Counted from the first letter of the stretch, positions 25,236 to 33,737 are shown. The stretch: 37,935 bases of DNA from Pseudorhodobacter antarcticus (GCA_945860375.1 CAMAQR010000035.1:1-37935), one strand, 5' to 3'. Notes: generated by a model from the letters alone, not told the origin. Numbers and translations: made by a program.

Positions 25236-25949
25236 CTATTGCCTCGAAAAAAGACTCACCAGATCGACCGCGCCATTCTTCTGGACGTCCAGATCCAGCG
25301 AGGTTTCGATTTCCTGCAGATGCTCTGTCATCAGATTTTCAGCCAGTTTTCCATCGCGCGCTCTGAACGCCGACAGAATCCGTTCGTGATCGTCATCTCG
25401 GCAACTGGTGATGGTCGGCTTGCCAAAAATGCCGATGATAAGTGACGTTCGTGTCACCAGTTCCTTCATCATCCGCAACATCACCGCGTTCGAGGCGATC
25501 TGGGCCAGCAAGATGTGGAACTGGCCCGAAAGCCGAATGGCGTCATGCCGGTTCTGGGTGTGATGGGCGTCGTGCTCCATCTTCAAATGCGCCGAAAGAC
25601 CGGCGATGTCGCTGTCCGTCGCCCGCTCGACAGCCAGGCGGGCGATCGTGGGCTCCAGTGTCAGACGGGCCTCAAACACCTCACGCGCCTGTTTGGCCGT
25701 GGGAGAGGCAACATATGCCCCCCGATTTGGCTGCAAATCCACCACTTCGCGACTGGAGAGCAACAGCAGGGACCGGCGGATGTGCATCCGCCCAACACCA
25801 AACGCCTCGCACAACGCCGATTCGGACAGTTTGGTTCCCGGCGGCAGCCGTTGTTCGACGACCGCCGCAAAAATGCGATCAACGATGCTTTCTTCGACCA
25901 TTTCGTTCGTGGGCAGGTCGTTACCAAGATGCTTCGGCTTGGAAAACAT
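25236..25949 (-). CDS. GntR-family (FCD/FadR subfamily) transcriptional regulator
   Basis: The 237-residue product has an N-terminal winged helix (ESIVDRIFAAVVEQRLPPGT, then FGVGRMHIRRSLLLLSSREV) and an all-helical FCD effector domain with EARLTLEPTIARLAVERATD and the metal/ligand region DDDHERILSAFRARDGKLAE. FCD regulators usually respond to small organic acids or amino acids and autoregulate. It is divergent from the ABC-racemase operon, with 211 bp between start codons, so it is probably the local regulator. The start is ATG 25949; an internal Met17 is also possible. Confidence 0.9.
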   Translation of the reverse strand: MFSKPKHLGNDLPTNEMVEESIVDRIFAAVVEQRLPPGTKLSESALCEAFGVGRMHIRRSLLLLSSREVVDLQPNRGAYVASPTAKQAREVFEARLTLEPTIARLAVERATDSDIAGLSAHLKMEHDAHHTQNRHDAIRLSGQFHILLAQIASNAVMLRMMKELVTRTSLIIGIFGKPTITSCRDDDHERILSAFRARDGKLAENLMTEHLQEIETSLDLDVQKNGAVDLVSLFSRQ

Positions 25950-26060
25950 CGCGACAAAAAGCCCCCTGAAAGTCCCCGTTCTCGTTCTTATGCAATCAGA
26001 TAGTCAGCAATCTGGGACTCTGCAAGCGCGGATGATTGTGTTCAAAGGAAAAGTTTTGTG

Positions 26061-26080
26061 TTGACAGGATTGTTAACGAT
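26061..26080 (+). promoter_or_regulatory. -35 hexamer and near-palindromic operator before the binding-protein gene
   Basis: A perfect TTGACA (26061-26066) is followed by ATTGTTAACGAT (26069-26080), a 12-bp palindrome with one mismatched pair and a GT-TA-AC core of the kind bound by FCD GntR proteins. It lies about 80-100 bp upstream of the ABC binding-protein start, where repressor binding would block the -10. No good -10 was found. Confidence 0.45.
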
Positions 26081-26160
26081 ATTGTTTCCTTCCTGAAACG
26101 CAGAACCCCGAACAGGGGCGCAGACCAATCAACCGTTCTGGCTTACAGGGAGTTTGCCAC

Positions 26161-27348
26161 ATGATACGCCGTAGCTTTTTGAAATCGACCGCCCTTGCCA
26201 CCATCGCCGGCTTTGCGATGATGGGTGCCGCATTTGCCGAGAATCCGGTTTTGAAGATCGGCTTTGTCGGCGTCACCTCTGGCCCCGCAGCAGCCTGGGG
26301 CACGTCAAACCAGCGCTCGATGGAAACCCGCGCCGCCTGGATCAATGAAATTGGCGGCTATGACATCGGCGGCACCAAATACAACATTGAAATCGTGTCC
26401 TTCGACGATCAGAAGGACCCCAAGCGCGCCATTGCCGGCATGGAACAGATGGCACAGGCTGGCATCCACTATGTCGTCGGCCCGAACGTCGATGACGGTG
26501 CCGCTGCGGTCCGGCCGGTGGCCGAGCAGAACAATATCATCTACTTCCCCTATGCCTTTCCGAAAGAGCTTTACGTGGCTCCCGCGTCCAACGCGATCCT
26601 TGGGATGGTTGCCAACTATCAATCCGGTCCGGCCATCTACAAATACCTGATGGAAAACAACGGCGTGAAGAAAGTGGCCTTCGTTGCGGGCAACGAATCC
26701 GACCCGCTCAGCCAACGCGACTCCGGTGCCGAGGCCGCCCGCGCGCTTGGGCTCGAAGTGGTGTCCGACAGCGTCACCTATCAGATGGACACGACCGACT
26801 TCACGCCAGTCCTGCTGCCAGTCATCCAGACGGCACCTGATCTGCTCGTCCTTTCGGGCGTATCCCCGGCCAACGCTCCGCAACTGATCCGTTCGGCGCG
26901 CGAATTGGGCTACACTGGCCTGATTTCCACAGAAACCGCACAGGACGCAGCCGTTCTGGCAGAAGGTGCCGGCGAACTGGCCAACGGCTTCATCTCGGTT
27001 GGTGGGGCTTCAACGCCAGAGCTGGCCTCGGACGCGATGAAAGAGTTCGTCACGCGCTACACGGCGATGTTCGGTGAATACAACGACGAGTCCAACACCA
27101 AGGTTTACGCGCTCGAATATATCCTCGCCACGATGGCCGCGAACCCGGCCGCCATCGAAGATGTCGCGGCATTCAAGACCACGATGGACACTTTCGAAGC
27201 GCCTAACCCCTATATGGTCGGCGATGCCAAACTCAAATATGTCGGCATGACCTCGTTCGGCCAAAAGCGGCAGGTCTCGGTGCCGCTGGTGGTCAACGTC
27301 TACAAGGACGGCGTGTTCGAGACGATGTTCGTGGCCCAAGTAGACTGA
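26161..27348 (+). CDS. ABC importer periplasmic binding protein (branched-chain amino acid/urea type)
   Basis: The 395-residue product has a Tat-like signal, MIRRSFLKSTALATIAGFAM, with predicted cleavage after residue 26 (AAFA). The mature part is a type I periplasmic binding fold: LKIGFVGVTSGPAAAWGTSN, DQKDPKRAIAGMEQMAQAGI, VVGPNVDDGAAAVRPVAEQN and VAFVAGNESDPLSQRDSGAE. It follows the LivK/UrtA/AmiC superfamily that also binds amides, ureides and aromatic acids. It is followed by a strong terminator before the permease genes, which should favour excess binding protein. A racemase gene ends the operon, hinting at an amino-acid or hydantoin-like ligand. Confidence 0.9.
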   Translation: MIRRSFLKSTALATIAGFAMMGAAFAENPVLKIGFVGVTSGPAAAWGTSNQRSMETRAAWINEIGGYDIGGTKYNIEIVSFDDQKDPKRAIAGMEQMAQAGIHYVVGPNVDDGAAAVRPVAEQNNIIYFPYAFPKELYVAPASNAILGMVANYQSGPAIYKYLMENNGVKKVAFVAGNESDPLSQRDSGAEAARALGLEVVSDSVTYQMDTTDFTPVLLPVIQTAPDLLVLSGVSPANAPQLIRSARELGYTGLISTETAQDAAVLAEGAGELANGFISVGGASTPELASDAMKEFVTRYTAMFGEYNDESNTKVYALEYILATMAANPAAIEDVAAFKTTMDTFEAPNPYMVGDAKLKYVGMTSFGQKRQVSVPLVVNVYKDGVFETMFVAQVD

Positions 27349-27366
27349 TCCTGCCCGCGCAACCTG

Positions 27367-27397
27367 GGGCCGCCTTTTGCAAGGGCGGCCCTTTTTT
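27367..27397 (+). terminator. terminator between binding-protein and permease genes
   Basis: GGGCCGCC (27367-27374) pairs perfectly with GGCGGCCC (27384-27391) around a 9-base loop, then TTTTTT (27392-27397). It lies inside an operon, 19 bp after the binding-protein stop, so it probably acts as a partial terminator. Confidence 0.85.
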
Positions 27398-27421
27398 CCC
27401 CAACAAAACGGAGTGCCGTGG

Positions 27422-28291
27422 ATGGAACAGATCCTTGCCAATGGACTGTATCTTGGTGCCCAGTACGCGCTGATCGCGTTGGGTCTGACCCTGATCTTCT
27501 CGTTGATGAACGTGCTGAACTTCGCGCATGGACAGATGTATGTCTTTGGCGGATTTGTGACCTACACCGTTGTCGCGCAGTGGGGCTTGCCCTTCATTGT
27601 CGGGCTTTTTGCATCCGCCATCATCCTTGCGATCATGGGCGCGCTGATCGAGGTGTTCCTGTTCCGCCCGGTGATACGCAAATCGAAACGCGATGAAAGC
27701 ACCATGTTGCTCGCCGCCGGCATCGCCTTCTTTCTGGATGCCGTGATCTTGCTGGTCTTTGGTGAAAAGCAGCGCGGCGTGCCAAAGATCGTGAACGGCG
27801 TGTTCAACTGGGATATGCGGCTGATCATGCCCTATGATCGCATCCTGATCGGGGTGCTGGCGATTGCGCTGATCATCGGCTTCATCGCGCTGATGCAATA
27901 TTCCAAGACCGGACGTGCCATGCGCGCGCTGGCGCAAGACCGGGTGGCCGCCCAGTTGATGGGCGTCGATGTCGATCGCTATTCGATGATCGGCTTTGCG
28001 CTGGGGGCGATGCTCGCTGGCCTCGTCGGTGGACTTCTTGTCACGATCACCGGGGTCAACCTTGGCATGGGCGGGCCCACGTCGATCAAGGCGTTCCTGA
28101 TGATCATGATCGGCGGTGCGGGGGTGATTTCCGGTGCCATCGCCGGGGGCTTCATCCTGGGGATGATGGAAAGCGTCGGCCTGACCGTTCTGGCCGTCTA
28201 CGGCGACATCACCTACCTCGTCATTTTTGCGTCACTGATGGTGTTTCTGGCCTTCCGCCCGCAAGGGTTGATGGGCAAGCCTTGGGGTTGA
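27422..28291 (+). CDS. ABC permease, LivH type
   Basis: I start at ATG 27422, with GGAG about 10 bp upstream; an upstream TTG lies in the terminator. The 289-residue protein MEQILANGLYLGAQYALIAL has about eight hydrophobic segments. It also has the LivH signatures LGLTLIFSLMNVLNFAHGQM, MRALAQDRVAAQLMGVDVDR (the EAA-like cytoplasmic loop) and a glycine-rich core, IMIGGAGVISGAIAGGFILG. It pairs with LivM to form the channel. Confidence 0.92.
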   Translation: MEQILANGLYLGAQYALIALGLTLIFSLMNVLNFAHGQMYVFGGFVTYTVVAQWGLPFIVGLFASAIILAIMGALIEVFLFRPVIRKSKRDESTMLLAAGIAFFLDAVILLVFGEKQRGVPKIVNGVFNWDMRLIMPYDRILIGVLAIALIIGFIALMQYSKTGRAMRALAQDRVAAQLMGVDVDRYSMIGFALGAMLAGLVGGLLVTITGVNLGMGGPTSIKAFLMIMIGGAGVISGAIAGGFILGMMESVGLTVLAVYGDITYLVIFASLMVFLAFRPQGLMGKPWG

Positions 28292-28295
28292 TCAG

Positions 28296-29264
28296 ATGAA
28301 CAGAAGAATTGTTGGCATCCTTGCCTTCCTGCTTGTCGTGTTCGTGCTGGTTCCGGGTCTGATTGCGGTCAGCGGCCGCTGGGATCTTTATTACACCCTG
28401 ACCTCGGTGGCCCTGCTGGCCATCGGATCGGCCGGGGTCTGGCTGACCTTCTATATCGGCCGCATCAACATCGGTCAGGGCGCTTATGCCTTGATGGGGG
28501 GCTATGTCTCGGCGGTGTTGATGACGAAGGTGGGGGTGTCGTTCTGGGCAACCCTGCCCATCGCGGGTATCTTCTGCGCCGCGATTTCCGTGGTCATCGG
28601 CCTGCCCATCCTGCGGCTGCGCGGTGTCTATTTCGCGATGATCACGCTGGTTCTGACCGAAGTGACACGCCTGACGGCACTTGCCTTGCCCTTTACCAAC
28701 GGCGCCAAGGGCATCACCTCGATCCCCTTGCCCGGCGCACTCAAGCTGTTCGGCATCACCATCATCCCGGACTTTGCCACGCTGGAGAATCCCAAGCTGG
28801 CGTTTTACCTGCTGGCGGTGACGCTGATGGTCCTATCCTATGCGGCCTTGTGGCGGATCGTGAACTCGCGACTGGGGCACCTGTGCCGCAGTTTGCAGCA
28901 AAACGAGGAGCTTGCGGCATCCATCGGCGTGAACACCGCCTTTCTGCGGGTTCAGACCTATGCGATTTCCTCATTTTTCGGCGGACTGTCGGGCGCCGTG
29001 TTTGTGGCGATTTCCCAGTCCATCTACCCGTCGTCCTTTGCCGTCGCAGATAGCGTGAACTTCATGCTGTACTGCTTTGTCGGCGGGCTGGGCTATGTGG
29101 CCGGGCCGATGCTGGGGACGTTCCTTCTGTATTTTGGCTGGGATCTGCTGTCGGTCGCCAAGCAATACCAGCTGCTGGTCTATTCCGGCGCCATGATCGC
29201 CCTGATGCTGGTGCTGCCCAATGGCGTTCTGAGCCTGCTAGACCGGAAAGGGGACCGCAAATGA
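28296..29264 (+). CDS. ABC permease, LivM type
   Basis: The 322-residue protein starts MNRRIVGILAFLLVVFVLVP. LivM features are WLTFYIGRINIGQGAYALMG, LRLRGVYFAMITLVLTEVTR, and the cytoplasmic loop LCRSLQQNEELAASIGVNTA. It has about eight to nine transmembrane segments. It follows livH by 4 bp and its stop overlaps the ATPase start by 4 bp, as in a translationally coupled Liv operon. Confidence 0.92.
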   Translation: MNRRIVGILAFLLVVFVLVPGLIAVSGRWDLYYTLTSVALLAIGSAGVWLTFYIGRINIGQGAYALMGGYVSAVLMTKVGVSFWATLPIAGIFCAAISVVIGLPILRLRGVYFAMITLVLTEVTRLTALALPFTNGAKGITSIPLPGALKLFGITIIPDFATLENPKLAFYLLAVTLMVLSYAALWRIVNSRLGHLCRSLQQNEELAASIGVNTAFLRVQTYAISSFFGGLSGAVFVAISQSIYPSSFAVADSVNFMLYCFVGGLGYVAGPMLGTFLLYFGWDLLSVAKQYQLLVYSGAMIALMLVLPNGVLSLLDRKGDRK

Positions 29265-30043
29265 CACCCATTCTGCAAATCAAGGGCATCACCAAGCGTT
29301 ATGGTGGCCTGACCGCAAACAACAACATCAGCTTTGACGTGAACGAAGGAGAAATCCTGTCGGTCATCGGCCCGAACGGAGCGGGCAAGTCGACGCTGTT
29401 CAAGCTGATCGCGTCTTTTGTCCATGCCTCGGCAGGTGAAGTGCTGTTTCGCGGGCAAAAGATCAGTGATCTGGCCCCGCACAAGGTGGCCCGCATGGGC
29501 GTGGTGCGGACCTTTCAGGAAACCACCATTTTCAAGTCGATGACCGTGCGCGAAAACATCGTTGTGGCGCATCATCTGCGGTCCAAAGCCTCGCTCTTGG
29601 GGTTCTTTCTGGGCAGCAGACAGGCCCGCGCCGACGAGGCAGAGTTTGGAAAATCGGCCGATGACATCGTCGATTTCCTTGGGCTTCAGGCCATTCGCAA
29701 CGAGCTGGCCTCGAACCTGCCGCAAGGGCATCTGCGCGCGCTGGGCATGGCCATCGGTTTGGCCACCCACCCCAAGGTGTTGCTTCTGGATGAACCCTTC
29801 GCGGGGATGAACCATGATGAGACGATGAAGATGGTGACGCAAGTGCGCCGTCTGCGCGATGAGCGGGGCGTTACCGTGCTGCTGGTGGAACATGACATGC
29901 CGGCGGTGATGAAAATCTCGGACCGCATCGTGGTGATCAACTTTGGCGAAAAGATTGCCGAAGGCACGCCGGCCGAGATTCAGGCCAATCCGAAGGTGAT
30001 CGAGGCCTACCTTGGCTCTGAAGATGCAGCGATAGGGATGTGA
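29261..30043 (+). CDS. ABC ATPase, LivG type
   Basis: The 260-residue ATPase has Walker A GPNGAGKST (37-45) and Walker B VLLLDEP (173-179). Its signature region reads NLPQGHLRALGMAIGLATHP instead of the canonical LSYGQQR, a variant seen in some LivG-like proteins. VLLVEHDMPAVMKISDRIVV is the H-loop, and the C-terminal GTPAEIQANPKVIEAYLGS is diagnostic of the LivG group. It energises import with LivF. Confidence 0.92.
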   Translation: MTPILQIKGITKRYGGLTANNNISFDVNEGEILSVIGPNGAGKSTLFKLIASFVHASAGEVLFRGQKISDLAPHKVARMGVVRTFQETTIFKSMTVRENIVVAHHLRSKASLLGFFLGSRQARADEAEFGKSADDIVDFLGLQAIRNELASNLPQGHLRALGMAIGLATHPKVLLLDEPFAGMNHDETMKMVTQVRRLRDERGVTVLLVEHDMPAVMKISDRIVVINFGEKIAEGTPAEIQANPKVIEAYLGSEDAAIGM

Positions 30044-30047
30044 AACC

Positions 30048-30770
30048 ATGACCGAGATGCTGAACTTCAAAGACGTCGAAATGTATTATGACCACGTCTA
30101 TGCGCTGAAGGGCGTGTCCCTGAACATGCAGCGGGGGGAAATTGTCGCGCTGATCGGAGCGAACGGGGCGGGAAAATCCTCGATCCTGCGGGCGATCACC
30201 GGGCTGCGCAAGATCAAGTCCGGGTCGGTCCATTTCATGGGCGAACGGCTGGACGGCACTTCGGCGGCCGAGATCGTCAAAAAGGGGATCTCGATGGTGC
30301 CGGAAGGGCGGCGGGTGTTCCCCTTCATGTCGGTCAAGGACAACCTGTTGATGGGGGCCTTCACCCGGACCGACAAGGCGGAAATTGCAACCACGCTGGA
30401 AAGCATTCTGGTGCGCTTTCCCCGTCTGAAAGAGCGTTACACCCAACAGGCCAGCACGCTTTCGGGCGGTGAGCAGCAAATGATGGTGATCGGCCGCGCC
30501 CTGATGGCCAAGCCTAAGCTGTTGTTGCTGGATGAGCCGTCCTTGGGCATTGCGCCGAAACTGGTGCAGGACATCGCCCGCGCCATCGTGGCGATTTCCC
30601 GCGATGAAAAGGTGACGGTGCTGCTGGTGGAACAAAACAGCCGCATGGCGCTGTCCATCTCTGGGCGGGCCTATGCGATGTCGACGGGGTCGGTTGTCCT
30701 GACTGGAAATTCAAAAGAGCTGATGGGCGATGATCGGATCAAGGCTGCCTATCTTGGAGGGGATCTGTAG
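30048..30770 (+). CDS. ABC ATPase, LivF type
   Basis: The 240-residue ATPase has Walker A GANGAGKSS (37-45), the LivF marker VPEGRRVFPFMSVKDNLLMG, signature TLSGGEQQMMVIGRALM, Walker B LLLLDEP and H-loop TVLLVEQNSRMALSISGRAY. The C-terminus, GDDRIKAAYLGGDL, is typical. It lies 4 bp after livG and its stop abuts the racemase start with no gap. Confidence 0.93.
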   Translation: MTEMLNFKDVEMYYDHVYALKGVSLNMQRGEIVALIGANGAGKSSILRAITGLRKIKSGSVHFMGERLDGTSAAEIVKKGISMVPEGRRVFPFMSVKDNLLMGAFTRTDKAEIATTLESILVRFPRLKERYTQQASTLSGGEQQMMVIGRALMAKPKLLLLDEPSLGIAPKLVQDIARAIVAISRDEKVTVLLVEQNSRMALSISGRAYAMSTGSVVLTGNSKELMGDDRIKAAYLGGDL

Positions 30771-31481
30771 ATGCGCATTCTGGTGGTGAACCCGAACACA
30801 ACGGCGTCGATGACCGAAAAGATCGGCGCTGCCGCGCGACGGGTGGCCAGCCCCGGAACCGAAATCGTCGCGGTCAACCCCGCACTTGGCCCGGCCTCTA
30901 TCGAAGGGTTCTACGATGAAGCAATGTCGCTTGCCGGAATGCTGGAAGTCATTCGCAAGGCGCAAGGCTATGACGCCGTGGTCATCGCATGCTTCGATGA
31001 CACCGGCCTTGATGCCGCGCGCTGCCTGACCGACAAACCTGTGATCGGGATTGGCGAGGCAGCCTATCATTTTGCCGCGATGATCGCCAACAAGTTCAGC
31101 GTGGTGACCACGTTGGGGCGGTCGGTGCCGGCGCTTGAACACAACCTGCATCGCTATGGCCTGATCGCGCGCTGCGCAAAGGTGCGCTCGTCAGAGGTGG
31201 CCGTATTGGAACTGGAGCATCCGGGCTCGGACGCCTATGCCCGCATCAGCGCCGAAATTGGCCGTGCCGTGGCAGAGGACCGGGCCGAAGCGATTGTTTT
31301 GGGCTGCGCGGGCATGGCCGATCTGGCCGACACATTGGCGCGCGAACACGGCTTGCCGGTTTTGGACGGTGTGACCTGTGCCGTGGGCCTGGCAGAAACC
31401 ATGATCCGGTTGCGGATTTTCACCTCACGGCTTGGCGGTTACAGCCCGGCCAGACCTGTCCCCTTGGTGGCGGTCTTGTGA
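30771..31481 (+). CDS. Asp/Glu/hydantoin racemase family protein (HyuE/allantoin racemase-like)
   Basis: The 236-residue product begins MRILVVNPNTTASMTEKIGA, the classic hydantoin/allantoin racemase start. The two catalytic cysteines fit at Cys74 (VVIACFDDTGLDAARC) and Cys179 (IVLGCAGMADL). GEAAYHFAAMIANKFSVVTT supplies the usual C-terminal half of the fold. The family is cofactor-independent and interconverts enantiomers of hydantoins, allantoin or amino acids; the exact substrate is not readable. It is the last gene of the import operon, zero bases after livF. No hydantoinase, carbamoylase or amidohydrolase is adjacent. Confidence 0.88.
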   Translation: MRILVVNPNTTASMTEKIGAAARRVASPGTEIVAVNPALGPASIEGFYDEAMSLAGMLEVIRKAQGYDAVVIACFDDTGLDAARCLTDKPVIGIGEAAYHFAAMIANKFSVVTTLGRSVPALEHNLHRYGLIARCAKVRSSEVAVLELEHPGSDAYARISAEIGRAVAEDRAEAIVLGCAGMADLADTLAREHGLPVLDGVTCAVGLAETMIRLRIFTSRLGGYSPARPVPLVAVL

Positions 31482-31985
31482 GTGCCTTCGCGCAACGCCT
31501 TTCGGGCTGCCCATAAATCCAACAGCTTTTCAGCCACGACCTCAGGGAATTTGGTCCGCAGAAATCGCTGTCGGACCAGCCTTGCCCCTCGTCTCAGCCA
31601 ATCCACCAACAAAGCGCCCGGCTGATCAAGCACCATCCCGCAAGGGCCTGCCCAAGGCTCGGTCGCGAGGGCCGCAGACAAAGCCTGCAGGTGCCATCCG
31701 GTAAAGGTTGCGCCCGTTGCAGGAGCAACCGCCCGCCTGCCGTCCATTCGGGAATTCAGGCACAGGTTGCTGCCTTGGCCAAGACGGGGGGGGCCTCACG
31801 GGGCACCCTGTCTGAGTTTTGCAGAAACCTGCCCGCACTTCGCTGCCACCTTGGGTTATTTTGGGACAGATGAAAGCAAATTTGATTAAAATTGCCCCGG
31901 TTTCATCTTGGCTCAACTATCCTCGGGGTAGGCTTTGCGCAGCAAAGGCGAAGGGGCAGACAGCCCCTTTCTTCTTCAAACACCC
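31482..31985. other. 504-bp stretch without a supported gene
   Basis: A minus-strand frame (31439-31747) overlaps the racemase end and would encode 102 residues, but it uses rare arginine and leucine codons unlike its neighbours and matches no family I know, so it may be decayed. The right part holds the inverted pair of the dispersed element (31853-31922). Confidence 0.4.
31853..31922. repeat. dispersed intergenic element, copies D and E as an inverted pair
   Basis: Arm D on the plus strand (31854-31877) and arm E on the minus strand (31922-31899) share AGATGAAA and GG-TA-TT positions, 16 of 24 bases. They flank an AT-rich centre, AAATTTGATTAAAATTGCCC. Arm E matches copy A at 19 of 24 bases. 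Location is between two convergent genes. Confidence 0.65.
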
Positions 31986-32453
31986 TCAGGCGGTTTTGCG
32001 TGCGGCCATGGCCCAGATCGCCGCCAGCGCCACCGAAAGGATCACGTTCCACCCGGCCATCGACACGCCCATCATCTGCCACGCTATCGCATCACAGCGC
32101 ACAGGCGCGGCCACCACGATGTCGGTGTTCAAAAGGTCGGCCACCGACACCCCCTCCAAGGCGTTGACGGTGCAGGAAGCCAGACCTTCCCACCATTTCT
32201 GCTCGACCCCCACATGAAACACCCCGATCCCCGCCGAGGTCAGCGCCGCCACAGCGCCCAAGGCAGGCCAGACCCGGTTGCCCAGCCACAGCGCCAGCAG
32301 TCCGATCAACACCGCCGCCGCATGCGGCCAGCGTTGCCACAGGCACAGCTGACAGGGGGCCATCCCGCCGATGTGTTGAAACCCGAACGCCCCCAGCAGC
32401 AGGGCCAAAGACCCACCTGCGGCCACCAAGATCAGCAGATTGCGCGCCATCAT
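31986..32453 (-). CDS. dsbB: disulfide bond formation protein B
   Basis: From ATG 32453 the product is 155 residues with four hydrophobic segments. The quinone-side CxxC is Cys34-Cys37 in MAPCQLCLWQRWPH, and the second periplasmic pair is Cys94 and Cys120 (LASCTVNALEG, VRCDAIAW). DsbB reoxidises DsbA and passes electrons to quinone. The ATG overlaps the stop of yqaA (ATGA), indicating a two-gene transcript; dsbA is not in view. Confidence 0.9.
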   Translation of the reverse strand: MMARNLLILVAAGGSLALLLGAFGFQHIGGMAPCQLCLWQRWPHAAAVLIGLLALWLGNRVWPALGAVAALTSAGIGVFHVGVEQKWWEGLASCTVNALEGVSVADLLNTDIVVAAPVRCDAIAWQMMGVSMAGWNVILSVALAAIWAMAARKTA

Positions 32454-33037
32454 CCCATCACCTTCACCGCCAGCCAGACCAATCCCAGCGCCACCACCAA
32501 CCCACCCATCACCCACGCCATGCGACGCTCGATGAATGCGACCATCTGCACACCGTAGTGGCGCAGCAGATAGGCCAACAGATAAAACCGTCCACCCCGC
32601 GCCACGATTGCCGACAGGATGAACCATTTCAGATCGAAAGCCAGCACACCTGACAGGATGGTAACCACCTTCATTGGCGGCAAATGCGACAGGCCCGAGG
32701 TGATCAGCATAACAAGAATGGCGGTGTCACCGGTCGCCGATTTCAAATCCTCAAACGCCTGCATCTTGCCGTAAAAGGTCAGCAATGGGGCTGCCAGCAG
32801 ATCAAAGGCGTAATACCCGATCATCCAGCCGAAGACGCCGCCAAGAACCGACGTTACCGTGGCGATGAACGCATAACGCATCGCCAGCTCAGGCTTGGCC
32901 AGCACCATCGGGATGAACAGCACATCCGCCGGGATTGGAAAGACAGAGCTTTCCACAAAGGACACTGTCCCCATTGCCACCGGCGCGTGGCGCGATCCGG
33001 CCCAACGCAACGTCCAGTCATACAGCCTGCGAAACAT
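32450..33037 (-). CDS. YqaA-type DedA-like (VTT) membrane protein
   Basis: I start at ATG 33037, preceded by AGAGG; the product is 195 residues, MFRRLYDWTLRWAGSRHAPV. VTT-type features are VSFVESSVFPIPADVLFIPM, VTSVLGGVFGWMIGYYAFDL, and PPMKVVTILSGVLAFDLKWF. It is a second, distinct DedA-superfamily protein in this window (the other is at 14557-15162). It is presumably an inner-membrane lipid-handling protein. Coupled to dsbB by a 4-bp overlap. Confidence 0.87.
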   Translation of the reverse strand: MFRRLYDWTLRWAGSRHAPVAMGTVSFVESSVFPIPADVLFIPMVLAKPELAMRYAFIATVTSVLGGVFGWMIGYYAFDLLAAPLLTFYGKMQAFEDLKSATGDTAILVMLITSGLSHLPPMKVVTILSGVLAFDLKWFILSAIVARGGRFYLLAYLLRHYGVQMVAFIERRMAWVMGGLVVALGLVWLAVKVMG

Positions 33038-33229
33038 GCGCACCTCTTTGTTTATGCCGCGCCCTTTGGCCATGCCAAGCAGGCGCGGTCAAGCGGGAAG
33101 CCGATTGCACCGGCAGGCAGGGGCGATAAGCTGCGCAGAGCAGGTGGCTGCAAGGGACAGGGGCATGGGTTGGCCCAGATCGAAGGAACCCAGTTGATGT
33201 TGGTCAATCTGGCCTTCACCAAGCAGATA

Positions 33230-33737
33230 TGAGTCAAGGTTCTGCGCGATCAGGCCAACCAGACTGACAATCCAGCGGGTTTGTATTTGTTCAAGTGCAC
33301 CATGCAACCGCCCTGCGGTGATGTCTCTGGCGCGATGGGTCCATTTGACTGCCCCGGCGATCAGAAGCTCTATCTTGGCACGGTCTCTTTCAACACCATG
33401 CACCAATAACTTCGGCAAGCGGCGATTTTGCCATCGCCTGTGCCGTGGCGCAGGAAGTCGCAGCCCACGTTCAAGACAAGTTGGGCAGACTGAAAAGTCA
33501 ACACGGCGCGCCGGAGTACCGGAACAGTTCGGAGCCATTCAACCCGGCGATTTCGCAGCGGCTGTCAACGCCGCCAAAGCCCTTGGCGACAACACCTTGC
33601 TGCACGATGCGGGGCGGCAGGTGTCGCTTGAACATTTCACCCAAGGCGCTTCAAAACAGTGGTCCATCTGGTTTGCCAAGGGTCTGAATCCACGGCAACT
33701 GCGCGCCTGCAATAGGTTTTCAGCCCCGCAGCTTTAA
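33230..33737 (+). pseudogene. frameshifted remnant of a YpfJ-type neutral zinc metallopeptidase
   Basis: Three successive reading frames carry consecutive pieces of this family. First, GDVSGAMGPFDCPGDQKLYL up to a TAA at 33407. Then, shifted, GDFAIACAVAQEVAAHVQDK from 33421, where the family has AYVIAHEVGHHVQ, so the HExxH zinc motif is lost. Then, shifted again, IQPGDFAAAVNAAKALGDNT and HFTQGASKQWSIWFAKGLNP to the stop at 33737. The segment with the usual third ligand (ELQADC) is deleted between the last two blocks, and no signal or N-terminal region is seen. It is decayed beyond simple error. Confidence 0.8.

Noticed and set aside
31439..31747. 102-residue minus-strand frame after the racemase
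   Set aside because: It overlaps the racemase end, uses rare AGG, AGA, CGA and TTA codons and matches no known family.
33089..33538. 149-residue minus-strand frame beside tRNA-Leu
   Set aside because: The opposite strand carries recognisable metallopeptidase remnants, so this frame is most likely accidental.
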